Below, piece after piece: positions 20,040 to 33,500 of a DNA stretch of 64,000 nt. Numbering within the stretch: position 1 is the first letter of the stretch; every line of letters starts with the position of its first letter. The notes below the pieces were generated by a model, which was not told the origin of the DNA, ran no database searches, and saw nothing but the letters and a program-made list of their open reading frames with translations. The DNA comes from Acanthochromis polyacanthus (lineage: Eukaryota > Chordata > Actinopteri > Pomacentridae): the NCBI RefSeq assembly GCF_021347895.1, contig NC_067128.1:758010-822009 (forward strand), read 5' to 3'. The position numbers and the translations under genes are program-made.

Positions 20040-20705
20040 ATGTTTGGGTATATCCCAGATCTGCTCCAGATGTTCAGTGCCCACATCTGGGGGAATCACT
20101 GCCTGTCTGATGCCAGGAAGCTGAAACTCTGGCCTGTTTGCTGCTTTAATAAGAGTACAGCTAGCTGGAAAAACGGTCAGCGATGCAGCACAAGTGTGCG
20201 ATTTCACAGAAAGACGTGTTCTCATGTGAATGAACGCTTCCTGTAAACACACTGGTGCCTAATCAGGAGATTTACCGTTAAACACAGAGCTCACTGAGTG
20301 TAGAAGCACCCCACAGTTCATACACCTGTAGACTGGGGGAGAGCACTCAAACTGCATGTAGGTTCAGCTTTCAGGGACATTTTATGCTGCTTTAGACTTC
20401 CTATGCATTTCCACTCTGCTACAGTTATCTCACACATTTAATTATGGAAGATGAACATTTTATACAATAGATAATAGAAACAAGCTTTTAAGTGGAGCCC
20501 ATTGTACAGTTTCCAACTTGTTTGACTTGTAGAGTCCTAGAAAAACAGAATGACTCAGTTTAGATGTACGAGTGAACGGCTCCACCAATAGTTCAAATGT
20601 TTAGAGAAAAAGTTCTGAAGCTGACAACAGATTGGTGCCGCATGTTCTTTGTTTCTTTCTTTCTTCTCCCATTTTTATATATATATATATACACATATAA
20701 ACATA
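20040..20705. other. Intergenic, no gene recognised
   Basis: Ordinary AT-rich intergenic DNA with a short TA/CA run at about 20678-20725. No exon-like block or RNA gene is seen. Confidence 0.6.
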
Positions 20706-20715
20706 TGTATGTTAC

Positions 20716-21130
20716 ACACACATACACTGACAGTCATTAAAAACTTTGAGACCATATTTTTCAACATCATTTTCATTTGAATGAAACTGGATTTTCTTCT
20801 TATGAATCATTTGTTTAGCATATTGGCATACAGAAACAAAAATCTAAAGTTTCAAGAATGATTTCAAAATAAAGAATTTCACAAAAGAAAACGGCACCTG
20901 CCAAACACAAAGTCACAACAGTCAATACCGAGTATGGCCTCCATCTGCTTGGATGCAGGCAGCAATCCGTCGGCGCATGCTTTGGACCAGGCTTCTGATT
21001 GTGGGTTGGGAACAGCCCATACGCCTGGATACATCACTGTAGCTCAAAGCGGCCTCCACCATACCCAGTGCCCGGAGACGTTGTTCATGTGATAGACGCG
21101 GCATGATGCTGTTCACTGGACTAACAATGG
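20716..21130 (-). mobile_element. Internally deleted Tc1-like element
   Basis: The left edge reads TA then CACTGACAGTCATTAAAAAC, a Tc1/mariner-type terminus. On the minus strand, 20922-21116 encodes a 64-residue frame. Its first part (PRLSHEQRLRALGMVEA, then SRRMGCSQPTI) is the paired-like helix-turn-helix of a Tc1 transposase. Its last part (MRRRIAACIQADGGHTRY) is the transposase C-terminus. The catalytic core is missing and the frame stays open across the join. No matching right terminus was found nearby. Non-autonomous. Confidence 0.7.
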
Positions 21131-21449
21131 GGGCCTTTTTTGGGCCTTTATATAGGCCTTCAAACCCATTCTCACATTGTGCAGATACTCACTGAGTACT
21201 GCTTGGTGTGTATTTGGTTCACTTTTGCAAAGTGACCAACCCATGTGCAATGAATCATGACAAAATGACAACTCATCATTATGTCAGGCACAGCAAGCAA
21301 CAACACGACTTGTTTACACGCTGCACGACGCAGTCTGATGTGATCATTTGTGTGTGTAAATGCCAGCTAACTCCAGGCATTATCGGTTTCCGTGAAAATA
21401 TCTGAGATGTCAGCAGCAGATCCTCTAAGTCCTGGAAGTTGTGAGGTTT

Positions 21450-21800
21450 GGCCTCCATGGATCAAACTAGTTTGTTCAGCAGATCCCACAGATGCTGGAT
21501 TGGACTGAGATCTGGGGAACTTGGAGGCCAACTCAGACCCTCAAACTGGTTGCTGTTCTCCTCAAACCATTCCTGAACCATTTCTGCTCTGTGACACAGA
21601 TCATCATCCTGCTGAAAGAGGCCATAGCCATCAGGGAATGCCGTTTCCATGAAAGGGTGTAGATGGTCTGCAGCAATGCTTAGCTAGGAGGTACGTGTCA
21701 AAGTAACGTCCACATGGATGGAGGACCCAAGCTTTCCCAGCAGAACGTTGGTCAAAGCGTCACACTGCTTCCACCAGCTGGTCTTCTTCTACCAGGACCA
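21450..21800 (-). pseudogene. Tc1-like transposase fragment (second lineage)
   Basis: The minus strand at 21462-21650 encodes GLFQQDDDLCHRAEMVQEWF and then WPPSSPDLSPIQHLWDLL. These correspond to the second catalytic aspartate block and the last catalytic block of Tc1 transposases. The catalytic E of SPDLNPIE is Q here, and QQDNAPCH has decayed to QQDDDLCH. Flanking bases to about 21800 look like further decayed parts of the same element. Non-functional. Confidence 0.7.
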
Positions 21801-24660
21801 GACCTTTAACATATGCAGTAAATACTTGTGTACTTTTGTTTCAGGGGGTTTTCATGGCAGACTGTTAGTTGTAATGGACTGTTTGTACGTTGCTGTACTC
21901 CTACATTTAGGTTCTGAATACTTCTCTGACTGCTGCTCTAGTTAGCGTTCACTCATTTGTTGGTCAGATTAAACTGAGTCAGCAGATGTTTGGTGGCAGC
22001 ACACAGCAATCACTGCTCATGCTTTCCAGTTTCAGAAGATATCCGACTGTGGTTCTGATCAGGATGAAGATAAGACTAGAAGTCATCACCAACTCTGGGC
22101 AAGAAGCGAGCTACTGCTGGCGCCGTCATCCAGGACGTTACCCTGACACCCACTGATGATTCATATCACATCTAGCATCTCCTCAGACCAGCTCACCTTT
22201 AGCTCGCCTTTTACAGCTGAGTCATCATGAGAACTTCACTGAAGTTTGTTCTCCTTGTAATGATCCTAAAGCTTAAAGTAAAGCTGCAGATGTTAGCATT
22301 TTACATCGTTCAGTCTCTTCATGTTTGAAAGAAATAGTTTGATATACTGAGGGATATTATGGTAATACAGATGGAAAAATCTACACTTCATCATTACATT
22401 TGGTTTATATATATATGGCATTATGTAGTTAGCCTAGTTAGCTTAGCTTAGCACAAAGACTGACAGCAGGTGGAATCAGCTGACCTGGATCCGTACAAAC
22501 ACAACCAAGTGTCTTACCACCATCTGCTCTCTAGTTAAACTGAGAATTGTAAATGCAACATGTTGTAGTTTTGCTGCTTTTCCTCGTGCCTGATGCTAAG
22601 CTAAGCTAACTCACTGTTGAATGTCTAGGTTCAAGTTTACCAACAAAATATCTCCAGAAAGTTACACCCGCATGTTCTATAAATGTCAAACTATCACTTT
22701 CAGACACAAAAAGCTTAAATGGACATTTAACATATCTTTATAATTCATTGTTTTCAGTGAAGAATCTCTAAAAATAAACTACAGACAGCTGAATGTGGGT
22801 GGATGTTTAACCAGACCAAAGCTGCACGTTTCCTTCAGGAGGTGGTGGGGATCAAAATGAAGCTAAAACAGGGTTAATATCAGACTTCTATCCATCAGGA
22901 GGCCAGAGACATGACGTAGACGTTAATGTTTGTAACTGTTGGGTGTGTTCATTACATTGACTGTATAAACCGTGGCATCACCCACAGGTTCCTTGAAGCC
23001 GTCCTATCTGGGTCTGTCATGGCCTCTGGTGGCCGTGTGTTTGGAAATGAACGTTGTACAGCTCCTGTGTCTGGATGGCTTTTGGAGAGTAGATTGATTC
23101 CACCTGGATGAAGATGAGCTCCAGATCCCACCTGGAACTCATGAGGAGTGATTATCCTGGAGCTCCAGACCTCCTCCCAGCCCTGGTCCTCCATACCTCC
23201 TGACCCGTTGGATTGGTCCACCAGCACCACGACCCCTCCTCCAAGAAGACCCCAGCGATCACCACACATGAGTATATATCTACCACCAAAAGTCTCAGTC
23301 AAGTTTGCTGGTTTGATGTGACCGGTTCTCCTGGTGCCTCTTTATATTCCAGTTTGGTCTGTAGGTTCTGCATCCATTGAGGGGTTTCTACGGAAATTTA
23401 GAGCTTCTGCTGGCGGCTGATAATTCAATGAGGAGCCTCCAGTCTTAGTGGAGACTGAAGCTCCTGTTAGCAGTCCGCTAACTTCAGGAAGAAGCTCTTC
23501 ATAATGTCAGTCTTTGTGTATTTTAGTGGCTATGTCCTGTACCTAGCACTGCTGGTTGTTAATGGTGGCTATATGGAAATTCTGATGTGCACTCAACTAG
23601 AAATAAACAAACGGATTCCTCATAAGAGTCAAAATTATCCCAGTTCTTTATTATTGCTCTTCACCTGTAACCTAAACTTGGTCATAAACAAAATAATAAA
23701 CACAAAGAAAGTGGAGCACAGTTAAACTGTGTCCCTCTGCCTGTTTCTATCCACAACACCTGAACCAAATCATACAATCAGCTAAACACCTGAACCTGGA
23801 TTTCTTTTTTAGACAAGGAAACACTGTTTTTTGGTGCTGGTAAATGAGGACAACAGGACGGTTAAATGTGTGTCCAGAGGCACCAGTTTAGTTTAATTAG
23901 TTCTGTGCACTGCTGGTATTAGTTTCTGTTTCTGGTGGTGTGTACTGCTGCTGTGTTTAAGTTTAGCTGGGGAGTTTAGTTTTGTTTGTTTTAGCTAGGT
24001 TAGACACTCTGTTAGCCTTCGTTTGGGTTTATTTCATTCTTTGATTTTGCAGCACTAACTCGTCTTTTTTTTCTTTGTTTGACCACTTTTATGTTGCATT
24101 TGCTACTGAGCAATAAACTCCTTTTCCTGAACCAATAACACCTGGTTATTTTGTCACATCCAGCTGAGTCCAGAGGTTGGATCATAACAGGGTCTAAGGC
24201 AAACATGGCGCCCACCTGCCTTTCAAAGTAGATACGTCCTAATTACGCATAACTTTAAGTCTTGATATAATTTCAAACATTTCTCCTCCTGTACGTTTGT
24301 AATGAACGGCAAAATTAGCAAAAGAGACCAAAATAATTTTTTGTTCTAGGCTGCAAACATAAAGTTGGACATTTTAACATCAATGGGGACACTGTAGTCA
24401 TAACATAACAGCCTGCTTTATCATCAGTTTCTCTCTAAATGGGACCTTAATTTATAAACTGAACTTCGTGCTGTCCTGAAGGAGCTTTTAAACTAGCAGC
24501 TGAGATCATAAATTCAAGAGAAAATGTTTAAGGTGATAAACTGAGGAAGAGGAAGGTTATTTTCTCACTGACTCCTGTCCAATCAGGCTGCTGTTTACAA
24601 CCAGAGGAGTCGCCCCCTGCTGGCTGTTAGAGAGAATCCAGCTTTAAGACAGTGGATATA
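21801..24660. other. Intergenic, repeat-littered, no gene recognised
   Basis: Two GCTAAGCTAAGCTAAC-like motifs occur at about 22437 and 22593. A piece related to the repeat in mcm3 intron 14 (GACTGTATAAACCGTGGC, about 22958-23000) is present. At about 24105-24190 an AATAAA followed by AACAGGG resembles an LTR-like 3' end, but no second boundary was found. No exon with family similarity is seen. Confidence 0.5.
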
Positions 24661-24681
24661 CACAGTTTCTGTTTTGGATCC

Positions 24682-25051
24682 GGGCTGCACAGTGGGCTAG
24701 TGGTTAGCACTGTCGCCTTGCAGCAAGAAGATCCCAAATCCCGGCCTGGGCCTGGGATCTTTCTGCATGGAGTTTGCATGTTCTCCTGTACATGCGTGGG
24801 TTTTCTCCGGGTACTCCGGCTTCCTCCCACAGTCCAAAAACATGCTGAGGTTAATTGGTTACTCTAAATTGTCCGTAGGTGTGAATGTGAGTGTGATTGT
24901 GTGTCTGTATATGTAGCCCTGTGACAGACTGGTGACCTGTCCAGGGTGTCCCCTGCCTTCACCCGAGTCAGCTGGGATAGACTCCAGCACCCCCCATGAC
25001 CCTAGTGAGGATAAAGCGGTGTATAGAGAATGGATGGATGGATGGATGGAT
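24682..25051 (+). mobile_element. tRNA-derived SINE with (GGAT)n tail
   Basis: Second full-length copy of the SINE at 8339-8718. It has TAGTGGTTAGCACTGTCGCC at the A-box and a shortened B-box region (AAATCCCGGCC), then the conserved body and a GGAT tail at about 25031-25051. Confidence 0.85.
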
Positions 25052-26177
25052 CCTCAAGTGGCCATTCAAGAAACCGCAGATTTTGGCGTTCACTGATCAG
25101 GCCTAGAAGTTTCCCCTTGGAAAGAAAAAAGCATCAGTTTGAGAACAGGTTCACCGTATTACCCTGCTCACATTGAGCTTTCTTTTTTTTTCTTATTTAT
25201 CCGTTTATGCCACTTTTTTGTATTATTTTCCCCATCACGGTTTACAGATCAGTGTGTAAACCTCAGCAATGATTGATGGATGTTTGATTGATTCACACGT
25301 CTCCTCTCAGTGGAAGTTTAGAGGAAGTTTGATGAGTAAATCTTTTTCCAACTCTTTCTTCTTTTGCTTTCTTTGCAGTATGAATGCATGGCATAAGGCT
25401 GAAAGAGAACTCAGTGTTTGTCTGTAGCATCATGTGTTCTGTTTTTAGCAGCAGAAAGGCTAATTAGCTTGGATGACATAACAATGGGAGCTCAGACATT
25501 CTCTTTAACTCTTCAGGACTAAATCTCTCTGCTGGTTTCTCACCACTGCTGCTCAGACTCTCACAGCAGAATCAATCAGTGTTCATGCGAACAGCGTGGG
25601 ATTAATAATTTCTGTGGGCATCTCGCTGACCTCATTGTCTTGTTTTGGTTAAAATTATTTTCGGTTTCAGTCATGTACATTCGTCACAGACATGAACGCC
25701 TCCACACTGCCCCGTCATTTGTTTTCTCCTCTGCTCTTTTATTTCTTACATAATGAAGTTCATAACTTCTCTGTGTGATTGATAATTAATTAGCTGAGGA
25801 GCTGCATGAATAAATGATCCTCAGCTCCACTCTGTCGTCTGCTATCAAGTCACACTTCACTTCTGGGACATAATTCTGTTATGTAACCGACCATAAAGCT
25901 GGGTGGGAACTGGTTCACTGCAGAGCGTTTCGATGGGAATAAGTGGGAACAGAAGAAGAGCTGTTTGGCAAAAGAATATGGAAACAGTTCAAAAAGAGAA
26001 ATGCTTCCTGTAACTTCCTGCTCAGTTCATGTCCTGAAACTGGAATCAGTAAATATGATTCTATGGAACCTGTAGGATGGAGGGGCAGCGCCACAGTCCA
26101 AACTGTAACCGGAATATTCACATTTCTTTTTATTCCACCACTCCGATTTTATTTTTTAATCTCCCCGGCTCATGTCC
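25052..26177. other. Intergenic, no gene recognised
   Basis: No exon, RNA gene or clear repeat is seen. Short frames in this stretch have no family resemblance. Confidence 0.5.
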
Positions 26178-26321
26178 GGTCTTCCTGGATCTTTCTGCAT
26201 GGAGTCTCCATGTTCTCCTGCACATGTGTGGCTTTTCTCCAGGTTCTCCAGCTTCCTCCCACAGTCCACAAACATGCTGAGGTTAACTGGTGATTCTACA
26301 CTGTCTGTAGGTGTGAATGTA

Positions 26322-27956
<1,635 letters not shown>

Positions 27957-28108
27957 TAGGTGTGATTGTTTGTCTCTCTGTGTAGCCCTGTGACAGACTG
28001 TTACCTGTCCAGGTGTCCCCTGTCTTCACCCTCAGTTACCTGGATAGACTCCGCCCCCCCATGACCATGATGAGGATTAAACGGTGAATAGGTAGATGGA
28101 TGGATGAG

Positions 28109-28639
28109 GCTTGTACGTCTAAAAATTTAAGGCAGTTGTCTTTAAAGGACTAGTTTGACGCTTTCAGAAATACAGTTACTGACTTTCTTGCAGTGAATTA
28201 TGTGAGAAGAAAAGTTCCAGTCTGCAATAAATGATTATGAGCATCCAGTTAGCTTAGCTTAACCAAAAGACTGGAAATAGCTTCAACTACATTTACTTTT
28301 ATTTCTATAAAATTCACAGCATATGTCCCCTTAAAGCACGTTGCATAGTACAGCAAATCCTTAAACATTTTTGTTGTATAATTTCAGAGGCATTGCAATC
28401 AAAAAACACAACACGTTCATTTTATGTTTAAGTTACTGTATGAACCAAAGCAGATCTGATGTGGTGGTATGAGAACTGAAGAGCATCTGCTGCCGTCCTG
28501 TTGGTGTTCAGATTCCAGCAGCAGCATTTTGAAGCAGCTGCAGATGTTTGATGATTTTATTTAGTCCTGGTTAAAGTAGTCATCACATCACATCCACTGG
28601 TTCATGGATATGGAGGGAGTGCTCCTGGAAAAATCTGGC
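28109..28639. other. Intergenic, no gene recognised
   Basis: Contains a TTAGCTTAGCTTAACC motif near 28250 shared with other sites in the window. Nothing else is recognised. Confidence 0.5.
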
Positions 28640-29110
28640 ATGCTTCTTTATTACACCAAAGATAAAAAATAAAGTTAAACCGACATCAGAAATGTTGGAG
28701 AACTTGATGCAGATCACTCACATGTTTTCTGGAAATGTCAGAAAATATCTGTGTTTTGGGAAACTGTATGTGAAGAACTACAACAGATAATGGGCTGTAA
28801 GATCCCTTTAAGCTGCAGCATACTTTATCTTTGTAATTTCTCTGAAGAGAGTGGGAAACAACAGATATTTAGTCAAAATACTGCTAGTGGTACGTAAAAA
28901 AGCCATACCGAGAATCTGGGGGGAAAACAGGACCACGAAGAAATGACCAGTGGTTGGAAATTACTGAGAAAATCTACATAATGGAAAAAAATAACTCCAT
29001 GACTGAGACTAAGGAAGCACAGATGGACAAAAATGGACCAAGTGGACAGAATACAGGACTGGAAATGTGATAGTTGGAGGGGAAAAGGGGAAAATGAGGA
29101 TGAACAGGAC
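28640..29110 (+). pseudogene. LINE-1-like ORF2 C-terminal remnant
   Basis: In one frame the sequence reads ADHSHVFWKCQKISVFWETV followed by a short hydrophobic stretch, resembling the HVFW.C..I..FW block near the C-terminus of L1-type ORF2 proteins. Stops and frame changes interrupt it. The surrounding AT-rich sequence up to about 29110 probably belongs to the same remnant. Confidence 0.5.
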
Positions 29111-30415
29111 TGAAGGATGATGCTTGGACGCAGTATTTCTCAGATTGTTTGTAAGAGGCTAGAAGAAGGATTTAGTTCCAGCTTTGATGTCGATGCTGAA
29201 ATCTAGATCCTCATCAATGATTGCACTGAGATTCTTGATCAATCAGTGTAGAACTAGAAAGTGATGACAGATTCTGGCTGGTTTCTGTCTTCTAGCAGTA
29301 AATGGAGCTCTAACAGACAGAACTGTGACAAAGAAGCAGTCTAAATGAATGCATCTTTAATCTGCACTAATTATCAGCTTTTTCTCTCATAACCATAAAG
29401 TTATGTTGTTTATTACCACTTTAACTTTGCTCAGATTATCACCAAACTCCACAGGCTGCAGAACTGAAGTTCCGCCTTAAAAGCCGCACTGTTTACATAG
29501 TTGTAGTAGTTCTGGTCAGGACTTTATTTTCATCATCCTCCAGCTTCTAGTTCAGATCTGGTTTTCTTCTAGCGATGTTTTAGTGTTTCGGTGCTGTCAC
29601 CAGTTTATCAGAGTCATCGTACTCTTGGCCATGAAGCTGCTTCTCTTTCTGTGCTCCAGTGTGTGGGTCTTTACTCATAAGATGCTGGAGGAGATGTTAT
29701 CTGAGCTCTTCTGCTGAGTTATTACCAGAAAGCTGTCAGCATTTCTCTGACCTACATTGTGCAGACGGAGCTGTGGGTGTGTAGTTAGAGTAAAGACAGA
29801 ATGATTCCTGTCCTTCTCTTCTGCTTGACCTCATCTGGATTCATTTAGTTTTATTTTCATTCTACTTTGAATGGCTTTCATTAGCAGGATTAGTTTCAGA
29901 TCGGACTCAGAGCCAGAATCAGCTCTGATTTGGTTTGGATGCTGATCAAACATTCTCCAGCCTGAGCTGCACATTTTCACGTCTTCTTTTCTTTTTGCTG
30001 ATTTTTTTTAAAGTAAGAAGTCATGCATGTTTTTCACAACCACATCAGAAACTTCTATAGGTGCAGAGAAGTTTCACACCTTTTAACGAGCTCGTGAAGT
30101 TTTCCTCAAAATGAGGTCGAATGAGAAGAACTCACCTTTGCTCAGCCTCAGTTTCCCAACATTAAAGACAAACTAAAAGCTTCTGCAGTTCGTTTCAGAG
30201 GGGGCTTCTCAAATATTTTGCATGCAGAGTATTATATTACATAAGAGGCAAACTTATCCCAGTGAGAAGATGTGAAATAAGTCAATCCAGGCAGAGATCC
30301 TGTAGATGTAAATAGTGACGATGAACGGGTGAAACTTTATCTTGTTTAGAGATCAACATGAGTATCATAAAAATCTGTGACAGTCAGAGCGGAAATCCAC
30401 ACCAACACAGTCTGC
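29111..30415. other. Intergenic upstream of il17, no gene recognised
   Basis: No exon-like block or recognisable repeat. It probably includes the distal regulatory region of the downstream cytokine gene, but no site can be assigned with confidence. Confidence 0.45.
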
Positions 30416-30420
30416 CTGCA

Positions 30421-30510
30421 TATAAACACAGCTACGAGTAGACATAACAGAGGAGCTGCTCTCAGTGAAGCTGAAGATAGGCTGGGTACGCTCTGAGCGC
30501 GCAGACGGAC
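30421..30510 (+). promoter_or_regulatory. Candidate TATA-box promoter and 5' UTR of il17 gene
   Basis: TATAAA at 30421-30426 lies about 85 bases before the ATG at 30511. A start of transcription near 30450 would give a 5' UTR of about 60 bases. TATA-driven promoters are usual for inducible cytokine genes. Confidence 0.5.
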
Positions 30511-33500
30511 ATGATGCTGGTGAGTTTATCCGTCTTTAACCGTTCACCATCAGAAGATTAGATCAGTGTGAGTCTGATTAGGCTGGATGGTGCTGCATTT
30601 CACTCCAAATGTAGTCATAAAACTGAGAAGTGATGATGACTGAATGCTTGTTAGAGTCGTTCATTCACATAATAATTATTAGAGTCATGCTGCTGGTGAG
30701 TCTCATTAAGAATCAGAGGAATGAATCACAGGGTTTGATTTCAGTTTGATTGGATGAAACATGCATGAAATGTTAGTGCAGGTTTGGACTCCACATGTCA
30801 TACTGTAGTCTTACAATTAATAAACGAGAGATCAGTGAGATTTTCTAGTAATTCAGAACAATTAATAAGGGCATGCATTCACTAAATAATTGATCCAGTT
30901 CTGCTGCTGGTGAAGCTTCATGGACGCTCTTCTTATCCTCACCTCTCATTAAGAATCAGAAAAATGAGTTTGAACTTAAGTTTGATCGGAGGGGATCATG
31001 TTTTATGAGGTATTAATGTGGCCTTTGACTCTGTCTACTACAATCACACATACTGCGAAGGACATGAGGACTATTTTCAGCCTTTTTGGCTGGAACTCCT
31101 TTGTCTTTGCAGCAGCTAAAAACAGGAACTCCTCAGAAACCCTCAAACTTTCAGCAGCTTTTGGCAGCCTTCAGGTCTGACAGACTTGGAGCAGTTTGTA
31201 GAAGAAGAGTTATGGTTAGTAGTTAGCTGTAGTTAGTGGTCCACAGTTCCATCTGAGAGGAGGAAGAAGCTTGTTGATGGTTCTAGGAAGCAACTGGTTT
31301 CAGTTATTTCATCCAAAGGGTGGCAACCCAACATTTAGTTTAGGATGCCGATGAGTTTGAGTTTCATGCAGAATTCTGTAAATTTTGGCTTTTTTCTTCT
31401 GCTTTTTTGCACACACACATGTATGCAAATCTAACTGTAACTGCAACAATTTCTGAGAGAAATGGAGCAATTTCATGAAAAAATTCCAGGGGTGCCAATA
31501 CTTTCATCCACGGCTGTGTATTCACACACTTTCTACTCCTCATGCACATTTTTTTCAGTTTCAATTCCGTTTATTTGAAAGGAGACAATACAGTTTCATA
31601 AACACATGACTACACATGGTTAAAAAAGCCAGAATTATCCAGAAGGCCAGTTTTCATCTGTAGTCCCCGGCCATGATGTAAAAAAGCAGTAAAATACATC
31701 ACTGACATACTTTTCACTCACATGTTCTTTACTTTTGTACTTTCATGTCTCTCAGTTCCTGCTCTTAGTCAGCTCATATTTGCAAATACAAACTGGTTCT
31801 CAAATCTTTTTACCTGGAAAGTAAAGGTCAAATAACATAAAACTAACAATATGTGACATTTTTTTGTATTTCAAAACGCACTGAGACAGATTCAGGTCCT
31901 GCTGCTGCTTTCCTTATCCTCTTACTGATGAGCAGCAGAGTCAGAGCAGGGATGGAAGCTTCATGCTGTGTCCAGATGTCAGCTGAAGAACGTGACACAT
32001 ATCTGAGATTTTCTTGTCATTCAGTTTTCAGGAATAGATAATAAGGCGGTGCAGTCACTTAATGATGAATTATTTCATGCTGTTTGTGAGCTGGGCTGCT
32101 TTACTCATCTTTAAGTCTATTTTTAATCTAAGTTTGATCAGATGGGATCATGTTGAAACATCAGTGGAGGTTCATCCTCTACTCTTATCAATAGAAAAGG
32201 AAATGAGAGACATCTGAAATGTTCTGATAATTCAAAATATAGATAATAAGGTCACACATTCACATGATAATTCATAAAGCAGCTAAAGGAGCTCCATGTT
32301 CTCCACGTCTCAGAAGCTTCTTGTTCTGTCTGCTGGTTTCTTCTGCAGGTCTTCAGAGCTCTGCTGCTTCTGGGTTTGCTGTCTCTCATCCACTCCACCA
32401 GGAGAGGCCATGCGGTGTCGGTGGTGTTGGATCAGGGAGGAGGACTGAGGGGTCAGACTGTCAGACTGCTCCTGGACCCCTCAGTGCTGGGGAGGTCCAC
32501 CAGCAGCCCTGGATCCTCCGTCGCCAACATGTCGCTGTCCCCGTGGACGTACAGGTGAGGAAAGTCTGATTTACAAACAGAATAAAACACAGTTAACCGT
32601 ACGGATAGCAGGTGGCCAAGTGCTTAAAAGTACATGGAAAATAAGCAAAGATCTTAAAGCAGTTAGCGTCAGGTTTCAAAGAGCTTCACAACGGCAAAGA
32701 AAATGAATAAAAATGATTTAAATGGTAGATTAAAATCATAGAAATAAAATATAATTTAAGCAATAAAATCAGCATGAAATTTTCTGGTAAACAAAGAGAT
32801 CAAATCACTTTAAAAGTTCCAGAGCATTAAGACGGTTTTTATTCAGCAGTAAAGAAACAAATGAGGCTTTAACCTGACCTGCAGCTTTCTGGAAGTTTCC
32901 TCCAGATGTGTGGAGCATAAAAACTGAAAGCTGCTTCTCCATGTTTGGTTCTGGGATCAGACCTGTGGATGGTTCAGACGGTTAAAGGAGGTCACCTAAA
33001 CCACCCAGAAGGATTCTAAAGTCTGTCCTCTGAGAGACCGGAAGCCAAAGACCGACGAGAAACAAGAAAGGGCTCAAGAAACCCAATCATTCAGTAAATG
33101 CCACATTCATAAAGAGCTGGAGATGAAAGAGAAAGTAAAGATGAGACGTTAAAGACGTTGTAGACGTCACCAGTCTGATCTCACTCTGACTTTTCACAGT
33201 TTGTGTTCAGAAACCCGTTTACTGCCCTGAGAGAACATCCTGGGACATAAACGGCTAAAAGAACCTGGATGTCATGTGAACATTTAACGCTTTAACAGTA
33301 ATAAAGAGGATGTTAAAATGAATGCAGAATCTGACAGGTAGCCAGAGCAAACTAACAGAGGAATGGGGTCTGATTTAGATTCATGCAGCAGCTTTCTGGA
33401 GTTAGCATGAAGCTAAAGCCGAGTCAGTAAAAAACAGACATCAGTTCAAAGAAAGTAACGAACATGCTGTATTTCTCATCTTCTTATTAGTACTGTTGTT

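Larger units (their letters stand above)
30640..32290 (+). repeat. Degenerate direct repeats in il17 intron 1
   Basis: A loosely conserved block (ATTCAGAA, AATAGATAATAAGG, then CATTCACATGATAATTCAT-like) recurs near 30655, 30820-30905, 31985-32085 and 32205-32285. A companion block, TCATTAAGAATCAGAGGAAT followed by GTTTGATYGGATGGGATCATG, recurs near 30700, 30950 and 32115. It looks like an old local amplification of a few hundred bases, interrupted by other repeats. Confidence 0.5.

Noticed and set aside
23930..24190. Possible solo LTR (AATAAA near 24112, ends ATCATAACA)
   Set aside because: No left terminus or matching target duplication could be found.
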